Made by a program: the position numbers and the translations under genes. DNA of 64,000 bases from Bifidobacterium aerophilum. GTDB taxonomy: Bacteria; Actinomycetota; Actinomycetes; Actinomycetales; Bifidobacteriaceae. The stretch spans positions 53,037 through 117,036 of the forward strand of contig NZ_WHZW01000010.1 of assembly GCF_010667685.1 (NCBI RefSeq), given 5' to 3'. Under the pieces are notes generated by a model, which was given only the letters and a program-made list of their open reading frames with translations, made no database searches and had not been told where the DNA came from. Positions within the stretch are counted from its first letter, which is position 1; each line of letters begins with the position of its first letter. Below are positions 42,152-50,700 of this stretch, in pieces.

Positions 42152-44323
42152 TCACGCGCGTAGCAGGTCGGCGCAACGCCAGATCACGTCGGCGATGCGG
42201 CGCAGTTCCGATTCGGCGCTGACCGTACGCCAGACGGTCGCATACGTTTCGAACCATCGTTCGAGATCGCGGGCGACGGAGCGCTCGTATCGGGCGAATT
42301 CGTCGTCGGACGTACCGTCGTTCGCGTCGCCGACGACCATATCGCCGTCAACGGTACCGCCGGCAGCCGCGGCGCCGGGCATGTCCCCAGCTCCGTTATC
42401 CGCATCGATCACGCCGCCACGCACAGCCATGCACCAGCCAAACAGGTTGAGCAGCCGCTGTCCTTCGGCACCCACCAGAATCGGCGCCAACGAACCGGAG
42501 GCCGCACCACGCGCGCCGGCCGAGGTCATCCCGGCCGCGACCGCACCCAACCCGGCAACAGTCCGGTCCAGTTCGCGGTTCGCTGCAGGAGTGCGCGCAA
42601 GATCGTCGCCAAGCCATGCGAGCAGTCGTTCCCGCGCCTCGGCAACGGTCTCACTGGCCCGGATGTGAGCCCGCGCGTCCGCATCGTCGCCTGTCCAGAT
42701 CGCGTCCCGCACGTCGCGGTTCAGCGAACCGTCGCCCATGTCCAGTTCGAGATACTGCACGAGCCGGTCCCAGCCGAACGTCACCTGCCGTGACGCCTCG
42801 CGCAGCAGCGCGACGAACGTGCCGGTCGCGTCACCGTATTCGGCCACGGAAACGCGCCGGTTCATCTCGTCGATGTCCTGCACGGCGTCCGGGTTCCACG
42901 CGCATTGCGCGCCGTAGATCATGCCGGTCACGGCCATGCGCGGGTCGTTGACGTGCCCGTAATCGCCCCAGTCGGTCACGAGGAATCCGGCCGCGTCGTA
43001 GCGCATGCCGTAGCGGGCGAGACGCGAGATGTTGTTCCACGCCCAGTCGAGCCGCGGCAGCAGCGCGTTCCAGCACCAGACGGCCGGGCACACGTACTGC
43101 CGCGCGCCGGATTGCGCGACGAGCCGTACCTTGTCGTCGGTGATGTTCGGCGCGTACAGCCAGTTGAGCAGGGTCACGTCGTCGGGCAGCATGGTCAGGA
43201 TCTCGGGCATTTCGATCGCGATGTCGCCCCAGAACAGCGGTTCGCGGCCCTGTTCGGACAGGTGGCCGCACAGGCGAGACACGTAGTCGGCGTACATCGC
43301 GGCCACGCCTCGGCGGTCGGCTTCCGACTTGGATCGGCCCTTGCCGAGATCGAAGGTCTCGTCGCCGCAGATGTTGAACTTGCGGGTGCGGAACAGGTCG
43401 AGATAGTCGTCGATGAGCGTGAACGACAGGGCCAGCGAGTCCGGTTCGGTGATGTTGAGCGTGTGGTGTTCCATGCGTTCCACGAGGCTGTACGGACGGT
43501 CGGCCTGTTCGGGGAATTCGCCGAGCCGGCGCAGCTCGCGGGTGCGCAGCGCCATGTACAGGTGTCCGAACGTCGAGACGGACGGTACCAGTTCGATGCC
43601 GCGCGCCGCGCAGTAGTCGTCGAACGCGATGATGTCGGCCGGAGTGAGCGGGCTGGTGCCGCGCCACGTTTCGCTCATCCCATCGAACAGGAACGTGTGC
43701 TCGACGTACAGCTGCAGTTGGTTGTACTTGTACAGGCACAGCTTGTCGGCCCAGGTTTTCAGCCAGTCGAGCGTGGGCACGCGGCCGCGCGTCGCGTCGA
43801 GATAGTAGCCGCGGGTCTCGTATGCCGGGTGGTCCTCGATGACGAGCGAGGGCAGGACGGGCGCGCACTGACGGATGATCTGGCGCAGCGTCTGCACGCC
43901 GTCGCGCAGGCCGGACTCGTCGTTTCCGGTGACGCGGATGCCGTCGGAGCCGACCGTCAGGCGGTAGGCGTGGGCTTGTTGCGGCAGGACGGTTTCGTCG
44001 ATCGACAGGGTGACGAAGGACTGCCAGCGGCCGCCTTTCGTCACGTCCCAGCGCAGTCCGGTCGCGGCGGCGATGTCGTCGGCGATCTGGTTGGCGAGGA
44101 CGCAGGATGGGTCATGGTCACCGGTTTGCTGGGCGATGCGACCGGAGTACGGCAGCGTTACGGTTGCCGTACCGCCGGCGGTGGCGTTGCCGTCGGTTGC
44201 GTTACCGTGTCCGGACGCGGGAGCAAATTCGATGCGTTGCGGCTGGGGGATGAGTTCGAAGTCCCGAACGATGACGTCGGGAGACGCGTTGTGCGAGGTG
44301 GGAAGCTTGACCGAATACTGCAC
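42152..44323 (-). CDS. GH20 family beta-N-acetylhexosaminidase
   Basis: A 723-aa glycoside hydrolase family 20 protein. An N-terminal GH20b-like domain (VTLSIDETVLPQQAHAYRLT, then GLRDGVQTLRQIIRQC) is followed by the TIM barrel beginning ETRGYYLDATRGRVP. The catalytic Asp-Glu pair is in FNICGDETFDLGKG (about residue 320), where typical members have GGDE. A helical C-terminal domain of about 230 residues follows, with an Ala/Gly-rich insert. No signal peptide, so it works on imported GlcNAc- or GalNAc-terminated oligosaccharides. The start is GTG, with AAAGGA upstream. The GxGDE variation leaves open a related beta-hexosaminidase specificity. Confidence 0.87.
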   Translation of the reverse strand: MQYSVKLPTSHNASPDVIVRDFELIPQPQRIEFAPASGHGNATDGNATAGGTATVTLPYSGRIAQQTGDHDPSCVLANQIADDIAAATGLRWDVTKGGRWQSFVTLSIDETVLPQQAHAYRLTVGSDGIRVTGNDESGLRDGVQTLRQIIRQCAPVLPSLVIEDHPAYETRGYYLDATRGRVPTLDWLKTWADKLCLYKYNQLQLYVEHTFLFDGMSETWRGTSPLTPADIIAFDDYCAARGIELVPSVSTFGHLYMALRTRELRRLGEFPEQADRPYSLVERMEHHTLNITEPDSLALSFTLIDDYLDLFRTRKFNICGDETFDLGKGRSKSEADRRGVAAMYADYVSRLCGHLSEQGREPLFWGDIAIEMPEILTMLPDDVTLLNWLYAPNITDDKVRLVAQSGARQYVCPAVWCWNALLPRLDWAWNNISRLARYGMRYDAAGFLVTDWGDYGHVNDPRMAVTGMIYGAQCAWNPDAVQDIDEMNRRVSVAEYGDATGTFVALLREASRQVTFGWDRLVQYLELDMGDGSLNRDVRDAIWTGDDADARAHIRASETVAEARERLLAWLGDDLARTPAANRELDRTVAGLGAVAAGMTSAGARGAASGSLAPILVGAEGQRLLNLFGWCMAVRGGVIDADNGAGDMPGAAAAGGTVDGDMVVGDANDGTSDDEFARYERSVARDLERWFETYATVWRTVSAESELRRIADVIWRCADLLRA

Positions 44324-44687
44324 GATGACCGATCCTTTCGCGCGTGCGGCGCGTTCGTTGTGCCGGACACCACTTCATGCACGGCAATATGCTGATTGAC
44401 GACGGTTTTCAGTCTAGTGACGGACGACGCTATCGCAGTGATCGGCGCGCGACGTTGCCTCGATCGCAACGGACCGGAATGGATCGTGATGGATTGCATC
44501 GTGATGGATTGCAGTGGACCGGGGCGGACGGAACGAGCCGGAATGGACTAGGACCGGCCAGGACGACCGGTAGAGACACCTGAAATCGCTTGAGACAGAA
44601 TGCGACACGCCGAGGACACCCACCGGCTTGACGCAGAAACGATCTCTGGTAATCTAGTCGATTGTGCGCTTTTGAAGCGTATGGATC
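44324..44687. other. Gap with short direct repeats and the tRNA promoter
   Basis: No gene seen. ATCGTGATGGATTGC occurs twice in tandem near 44483-44512, in a GGA-rich stretch. A promoter for the tRNAs fits well: TTGACG (44628-44633), 16 bases, TAATCT (44650-44655). Confidence 0.55.
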
Positions 44688-44761
44688 GGGCCCGTAGCTC
44701 AGGTGGTTAGAGCGCATCCCTGATAAGGATGAGGTCGGAGGTTCAAGTCCTCCCGGGCCCA
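44688..44761 (+). tRNA. tRNA-Ile (GAT anticodon)
   Basis: A 74-base cloverleaf: acceptor GGGCCCG pairs with CGGGCCC, D arm GCTC/GAGC, anticodon stem with loop CTGATAA (anticodon GAT), T arm GGAGG/CCTCC with TTCAAGT, discriminator A. CCA is not encoded. It is not in an rRNA operon here. Confidence 0.97.
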
Positions 44762-44773
44762 CAGGAAAAATGA

Positions 44774-44799
44774 AGCGGCCTTCGAGCCGCTCTTTTTTT
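44774..44799 (+). terminator. Terminator-like hairpin after tRNA-Ile
   Basis: AGCGGC/GCCGCT stem followed by a run of seven T. It lies between tRNA-Ile and tRNA-Ala, so the second tRNA needs partial read-through or its own promoter in the short gap. Confidence 0.7.
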
Positions 44800-44815
44800 C
44801 TACCCAACCAGATAC

Positions 44816-44888
44816 GGGGCATTGGCGCAGCTGGTAGCGCATCTGCTTTGCAAGCAGAGGGTCGCCGGTTCGAACCCGGCATGCTCCA
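44816..44888 (+). tRNA. tRNA-Ala (TGC anticodon)
   Basis: A 73-base cloverleaf: acceptor GGGGCAT pairs with ATGCTCC, anticodon loop CTTTGCAAG (anticodon TGC), T arm CCGGTTCGAACCCGG, discriminator A. CCA is not encoded. Confidence 0.97.
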
Positions 44889-44896
44889 CTTACAAA

Positions 44897-44927
44897 CCCT
44901 TGGAATTCCAACGATTCCGAGGGTTTT
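44897..44927 (+). terminator. Terminator after tRNA-Ala
   Basis: CCCTTGGAAT pairs with ATTCCGAGGG (one wobble), followed by TTTTT. Normal intrinsic terminator. Confidence 0.85.
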
Positions 44928-45046
44928 TGCTTTCGTTGGACATCGGCTGTTTTCACGCTCCAAATGGGATTACCGCCACGCCTAATGGAGCGTTAAGTGC
45001 ACGCGGAGCGCACGGCACCGAATAAAGGGGCTATAGGAACCAAAAC

Positions 45047-45073
45047 TGAACCGCACCCCGATTGTTGGACTGG
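45047..45073. repeat. Second copy of the TGAACCGCACC word
   Basis: TGAACCGCACCCCGATTGTT followed by GGACTGG matches 34315-34341 in 25 of 27 bases. Both copies lie in non-coding DNA, 10.7 kb apart, in the same orientation. Confidence 0.6.
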
Positions 45074-45254
45074 GGGTTATAGGCCAAATTGTGTGTCTGG
45101 TGGTCTGGTCGTTCGGTGGCCATTGGGGTTAAGTAAAGAAACGTGGGTCTTGTCCGCGCGTGTTGTCGGCGTGGCGTGGGTCATTTTGAGCGTCCGTCCC
45201 ATCCTGTTCTGATGCCGATGCGGGCTCTTTCGGGCATTATGCGTGTCGTTGGCG

Positions 45255-45464
45255 TGCCACGGTAGCGGATTTAAGGTGATTTGGGGCTACCGTGGCAAGC
45301 GTCATGATGGTGGGGAAATCCTGTCATTTCGAAAATGGCGGAATTCCGCGGTTTTGCGGGAGCGCATGTTGTCCCGGTTCACGAAGTAACCGCTTACCCT
45401 CCCTACCGTGGCAAATGCGCGTGCCACAGTAGCGGTTTTCCGTCGATTTTCCTCTACCGTGGCA
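45255..45464. repeat. Two copies of a 43-bp palindromic element plus a half copy
   Basis: Element 1 is 45255-45297 and element 2 is 45422-45464. Each is exactly 43 bp, with ends TGCCAC(G/A)GTAG and CTACCGTGGCA and a shared interior (GCGG, then GATTT). A lone CTACCGTGGCA arm is at 45403-45413. This is a short dispersed repeat in the 0.9-kb gap after the tRNAs; no protein-coding gene is seen in 44930-45560. Confidence 0.65.
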
Positions 45465-45574
45465 CAAAAGAAGCATGACGGCCCAGTGAATCCCTTCACG
45501 GACTCATCCCGACATTCCCAAGAAACTCTCAGGATTCTCGGATGTTGCGTCATGAAACGGGTGGTTATATGTAG

Positions 45575-45665
45575 TCAACGGCCGAAAGGCCCGATAACTG
45601 AAACTTCTTCCTTCTTCTCCTTTCTTCTCCTGTGAAAGCCCGGCCCAATCGCCGGGCTTTTTGGG
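45575..45665 (+). ncRNA. Candidate small RNA with CU-rich single strand
   Basis: An RNA-like unit without an open frame: a small hairpin with a GNRA loop (GGCCGAAAGGCC, 45580-45591), then a pure pyrimidine tract (CTTCTTCCTTCTTCTCCTTT, about 45604-45630). It ends with an intrinsic terminator (AAAGCCCGGC/GCCGGGCTTT, 45635-45660, followed by TT). A promoter is possible: TTGCGT (45545-45550), 17 bases, TATGTA (45568-45573). The CU-rich part is complementary to Shine-Dalgarno sequences such as GGAGAAG, the shape of C/U-rich trans-acting small RNAs in other Gram-positive bacteria. The terminator does not follow any gene on this strand, which supports an independent transcript. Confidence 0.5.
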
Positions 45666-45802
45666 TTGTGCGCGCGGGAGCCGCCTTGTTGCGGCGCCGC
45701 ACTCCACGTCGTCCGGGCGACGAATCACAATGGACGGGCTGCAAACCGGCACGCTCTCGCCGGCAGAACAACGAACAGCACAATCAGAAGGAATCAGCCC
45801 GT

Positions 45803-46669
45803 ATGACATCGCACCTCGCCGAAGCAGGACGCACCATCATCCCACGCAAGAACGATCGGTACGGTTTGCTCAATCCGGCGCTGGTCGTGCTCACATTCGT
45901 CGCCGGACTGGTGGATGCCCTGAGCTATCTGGCGCTCGGACACGTGTTCGTGGCGAACGTTACCGGCAACATCGTGTTCCTCGGGTTCGCGTTCGCGCAC
46001 GCGCAGGGCTTCGTATGGTGGACGTCGGCGCTGACGCTGGCCGCGTTCATGGTCGGCGCGCTGATCGGCGGGCGCATCATCCGTCGTTTCGGCGCGAACC
46101 GTGCCAAACATCTGCTCGTGTCTACATGCGTGCAGCTGGCGTTCGTGATCGCCGCACTGGTTGGTATCTGGCTGCTCAACCGGTTCTCGCCCGAACCGAC
46201 GATCGGCGGGATCGGCGGAGGCACGGCGGCTTCCGCAACGTCGTCATCGGCAGTCGCATCTGCGGCAGCGAGCGCACAGGCCTCGCAGCCGAGCCTGAAT
46301 TTTCCGACGGCGAGCCATATCGATCTGCATATCATCACGCTGATCGTGCTGCTCGCACCGGCCATGGGCATACAGAATTCGACCGCGCGCAAACTGTCCG
46401 TTCCGGACCTGCCGACGACCGTGCTGACGATGACGCTGACCGGCATTGTGGCGGACACGTCGGCGCACGGCCACGAACAGTCGAAGCTGGGCCGTCGCGC
46501 CGTGGTGATGTGCGCGCTGGCGCTCGGCGCGCTGACCGGCGCGATGCTGCAGACGCGCGGCTACGAGGACGTGATTCTGATGGTGATGATCGCATGCCTG
46601 CTGCTGGTGATCGCGATGATGCTGCCGCACATTCACTCCGACGCCCGATGGGTCGCTGGTGAACGCTGA
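45803..46669 (+). CDS. DUF1275 (YoaK-type) membrane protein
   Basis: A 288-aa integral membrane protein of the DUF1275/YoaK family with six or seven helices. The signature is LVDALSYLALGHVFVANVTG NI, then LSVPDLPTTVLTMTLTGIVAD in the second half. An Ala/Ser-rich loop (about 135-175) separates the halves. Function of the family is unknown. AAGGAATC upstream supports the start at 45803; a longer in-frame extension overlaps the terminator of the candidate small RNA and is unlikely. Confidence 0.88.
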   Translation: MTSHLAEAGRTIIPRKNDRYGLLNPALVVLTFVAGLVDALSYLALGHVFVANVTGNIVFLGFAFAHAQGFVWWTSALTLAAFMVGALIGGRIIRRFGANRAKHLLVSTCVQLAFVIAALVGIWLLNRFSPEPTIGGIGGGTAASATSSSAVASAAASAQASQPSLNFPTASHIDLHIITLIVLLAPAMGIQNSTARKLSVPDLPTTVLTMTLTGIVADTSAHGHEQSKLGRRAVVMCALALGALTGAMLQTRGYEDVILMVMIACLLLVIAMMLPHIHSDARWVAGER

Positions 46670-46741
46670 TCGTCGTATCGTTGAGTACGACGACAACATG
46701 TGAACCCAATATGTACAACCCATATCGGCAAAGGAGCGAAT

Positions 46742-47695
46742 ATGAAGACCCAGGAAATAGGCCAGTCCGGCATGATCGCGTCACGCGTGGCGCTTGGCGT
46801 CATGCGCATCGACGCGCTTGACCAGGATGCGGCGACGCGCACGATCGCGGCCGCGGCCGAATCCGGCATCGACTATTTCGACACAGCCGACATTTACGGC
46901 TTCCATGCACACGCGCTGCATGCGAGCTCGCGCCGGTTCGGCAAGGCGTGGAAGGACGCGGGTCTTGACCGCGACAAGATCTTCATCCAGACCAAGTTCG
47001 GCATCGACTACCGTTTCGATGACGGCGGCGCGCATGGCTACGACTTCACCGCCAGGCATCTGCTGGATGCTCTCGACGCGGAACTTGAGGCCCTGCAGAC
47101 CGATTACGTGGATGCCGTGCTGCTGCACCGCATCGATACGCTGTTCGAACTGGACGAGGTCGCCGAGGCGTTCGACAAGCTGGAAGCGAGCGGCAAGGTG
47201 CGTCACTTCGGCGTGAGCAACATGGGCCCGTGGCAGATCGAACTGCTGCAAAGCGGCCTGAAGCAGAAGCTGGAGATCAACCAGCTGCAGTTCGGACTCA
47301 TGCATACGCAGATGCTCGACGCGGAGATCCATTTCAACGTGGACGACGATCCAGGCGCGGACCGCACGGGCGGCATCCTGCCGTACTCGCGGCTCAAGCA
47401 CATGACGATCCAGGCGTGGTGCCCGTTCCAGTCCGGCACGGAATACGGCCCGTTCGTCGGCAACGAGCATTTCCCAGAACTCAACGCCGAACTCGACCGG
47501 CTGGCCGCCAAGTACGATTCGACGCCGAACGGCATCGCCGTGTCGTGGATCCTGCGTCACCCGGCAGGCATCCAGCCGCTGATCGGTTCGATGCGCCCCG
47601 AGCGCATACGTCAGATGGCCGCCGGCGCCGACGTGGAACTGGAGCGCCGCGACTGGTGGTCGCTGTATCAGGCCGCCGGCAATAAGCTGGTCTGA
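46742..47695 (+). CDS. Aldo/keto reductase
   Basis: A 317-aa NAD(P)H-dependent oxidoreductase with the aldo/keto reductase barrel. The catalytic set is Asp and Tyr in FDTADIYGFH, Lys in FIQTKFGID and His in AVLLHRID; the cofactor-binding part is PLIGSMRPERIRQMAAG. It resembles the YdhF-like subgroup (IASRVALGVMRI, then FGVSNMGPWQIELLQ). AAAGGAG upstream of 46742 supports the start. It ends at a strong bidirectional terminator. The substrate, probably a small aldehyde or sugar carbonyl, is unknown. Confidence 0.92.
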   Translation: MKTQEIGQSGMIASRVALGVMRIDALDQDAATRTIAAAAESGIDYFDTADIYGFHAHALHASSRRFGKAWKDAGLDRDKIFIQTKFGIDYRFDDGGAHGYDFTARHLLDALDAELEALQTDYVDAVLLHRIDTLFELDEVAEAFDKLEASGKVRHFGVSNMGPWQIELLQSGLKQKLEINQLQFGLMHTQMLDAEIHFNVDDDPGADRTGGILPYSRLKHMTIQAWCPFQSGTEYGPFVGNEHFPELNAELDRLAAKYDSTPNGIAVSWILRHPAGIQPLIGSMRPERIRQMAAGADVELERRDWWSLYQAAGNKLV

Positions 47696-47740
47696 TCGGC
47701 AGCCGACGGAGCTACAGCAACCGGCCATGCCTTATGAATA

Positions 47741-47772
47741 CGGGGTGATGTTTCACATGAAACATCACCCCG
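47741..47772. terminator. Bidirectional terminator between the reductase and mscL
   Basis: CGGGGTGATGTTTCA (47741-47755) pairs perfectly with 47758-47772 around two bases. It contains TGTTTCACATGAAACA (47749-47764), one base away from a parS site; the shape is better explained as a terminator. Confidence 0.75.
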
Positions 47773-47798
47773 TTTCGTCGTCGGTCAGTACCGCGCCG

Positions 47799-48245
47799 TC
47801 ACGCGCCGCGCTTGGCGAGCTCGTCGCGGATCTCCTTGAGCAATGCGACCGTCTGCTCCTCGGGCGTCGGCTCGGGATCGGACTGAGCCGCCTCCGCCGC
47901 GGCCTTGTCCTCGGCTTCCTTGAGCTTGGCCTTGACGAGCAGCGCGTCGGACATGTCGCGGAACTTGTTGATCGGCACGAGGATGAAGAAATACACCGCC
48001 ACGGCGATGATGAAGAAGTTGAGCACCGCTCCCAGCACCGCGCCGATCGAAACGGTGGCGCCGTTGAAGGTGAAGGCGAGCAGACCGTCCATGTTCGGCT
48101 TGCCGAAGATCATGGCGATCAGCGGGTTGATCAGGCTGTTCACGATCGCGTTGACCACCGCGGTCACCGCACTGCCCATGACCACGCCGACGGCCATGTC
48201 GATCATGTTGCCGCGGGAAATGAATTTCTTGAATCCGTCGATCAT
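47799..48245 (-). CDS. mscL: Large-conductance mechanosensitive channel MscL
   Basis: A 148-aa channel protein that opens under membrane tension and releases solutes on osmotic downshock. It has the N-terminal amphipathic start (MIDGFKKFISRGNMIDMAVG), TM1 (VGVVMGSAVTAVVNAIVNSL), TM2 (GAVLNFFIIAVAVYFFILVP) and a cytoplasmic helix with a long Glu/Ala-rich end. AAGGAG upstream of 48245 supports the start. Confidence 0.96.
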   Translation of the reverse strand: MIDGFKKFISRGNMIDMAVGVVMGSAVTAVVNAIVNSLINPLIAMIFGKPNMDGLLAFTFNGATVSIGAVLGAVLNFFIIAVAVYFFILVPINKFRDMSDALLVKAKLKEAEDKAAAEAAQSDPEPTPEEQTVALLKEIRDELAKRGA

Positions 48246-48419
48246 ACGTATCTCCTTGCCTGCGTCGTGCGCATCGCCGCGCTGCTGCCATCGTACGCCT
48301 GTACCGGCACCATCACACGCAAGGCATGACGCAAGGAGACCGCACCGGCCGACAGCCGGTCACCGCGGTCATCTGACTGCCGCGGTCACCGCAACCACTC
48401 GACTGCAGCGGTCACTTGA
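48246..48419. repeat. Short degenerate tandem repeats of GACTGCNGCGGTCA
   Basis: GACTGCCGCGGTCA near 48375 is repeated as GACTGCAGCGGTCA near 48401, with further partial copies (CCGGTCACCGCGGTCA before, CTTGACT after). It lies between mscL and the small HTH gene; no gene seen. Confidence 0.45.
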
Positions 48420-48719
48420 CTACTGCGCCCGCTCGGCCTCGACAACGTCTGACGGTGACGCGAACGGGAAACTGTCCGCGTACGTGACCTTCCACCGCGC
48501 AATGCATCGTTCGATGCGCTTGTATCCGATGATCTCCGGTCCCAGACCGGCCTCGCGGAACATCTTCACCGGGGATTCGCCGCGCGAATACCGCTCCATG
48601 CACTCTCGCTGGAAGTCCTCCGCGTATTCGATGCGATTCGCCGTCGCCGAGCGCACTGCCGGCAATCCGTTGAGGTACGTCACCTGACCGTCATCGAACA
48701 GCACTTTTTTGATAGCCAT
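48420..48719 (-). CDS. Small helix-turn-helix protein (transposase-like HTH)
   Basis: A 99-aa protein with a central helix-turn-helix of the kind found in IS3-type OrfA and orphan HTH proteins (YAEDFQRECMERYSRGESPV, then MFREAGLGPEIIGYKRIERC). An N-terminal beta strand pair (MAIKKVLFDDGQVTYLNGLP) precedes it. No adjoining orfB-like gene or terminal inverted repeats are seen, so it is not an intact insertion sequence. It may be a domesticated regulator or a relic. The start at 48719 has GGGGAA close upstream. Confidence 0.7.
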   Translation of the reverse strand: MAIKKVLFDDGQVTYLNGLPAVRSATANRIEYAEDFQRECMERYSRGESPVKMFREAGLGPEIIGYKRIERCIARWKVTYADSFPFASPSDVVEAERAQ

Positions 48720-50397
<1,678 letters not shown>

Positions 50398-50700
50398 GCC
50401 AGTGCCGTAAGCCGTCATCTCAGACGACGCAATCAAATGGCCGTAACCGAGTCCACGTCGCACCGTTCGGACCCGATTACGGCCGTTTTTCATGCCCGAA
50501 ACGGCCGTAGTTGAGTCCGCATCACCCCGTCCTGACTCGCTCACGGCCGTTTCACATGCCCAAAAAGACCGTAAGTCACCAGATACGACGAGTTCCCGTT
50601 GACTTACGGTCGATTTCGCGGTTTGAAACGACCGTAACTCAACGGGAACTCATCACATCAGAACCCCCGGAACAGTGGGAAAGGGGACCAGCCCCGGCCG
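50398..50700. repeat. Array of palindromic GACTTACGG/CGGCCGTAACTC elements
   Basis: About four related inverted-repeat units. ATTACGGCCGTTTTT faces AAACGGCCGTAGTTGAG (50476-50514). Then CTCACGGCCGTTT is followed by AAAAGACCGTAAGTCACC (50538-50580). CCCGTTGACTTACGGTCGA faces ACGACCGTAACTCAACGGG (50595-50646). The same word recurs at 61577-61656 and, as a lone half, at 40561-40573. No gene is seen in the array. Confidence 0.65.

Noticed and set aside
44688..44888. tRNA-Ile/tRNA-Ala pair as part of an rRNA operon
   Set aside because: No 16S or 23S sequence flanks them, and terminators follow each tRNA.
45632..45802. Longer N-terminus for the DUF1275 protein
   Set aside because: The extension runs through the terminator hairpin and is Arg/Pro-rich; ATG 45803 has a fitting ribosome binding site.
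47749..47764. Third parS-like sequence TGTTTCACATGAAACA
   Set aside because: The central CG, important for ParB recognition, is CA, and the sequence is fully explained as part of a terminator stem.
48420..48719. HTH gene taken as an IS3 insertion sequence
   Set aside because: No orfB frame, no terminal inverted repeats and no target duplication seen.
50398..50700. Repeats considered as a CRISPR array
   Set aside because: Units are palindromic, of uneven length and without regular unique spacers; no cas gene is near.
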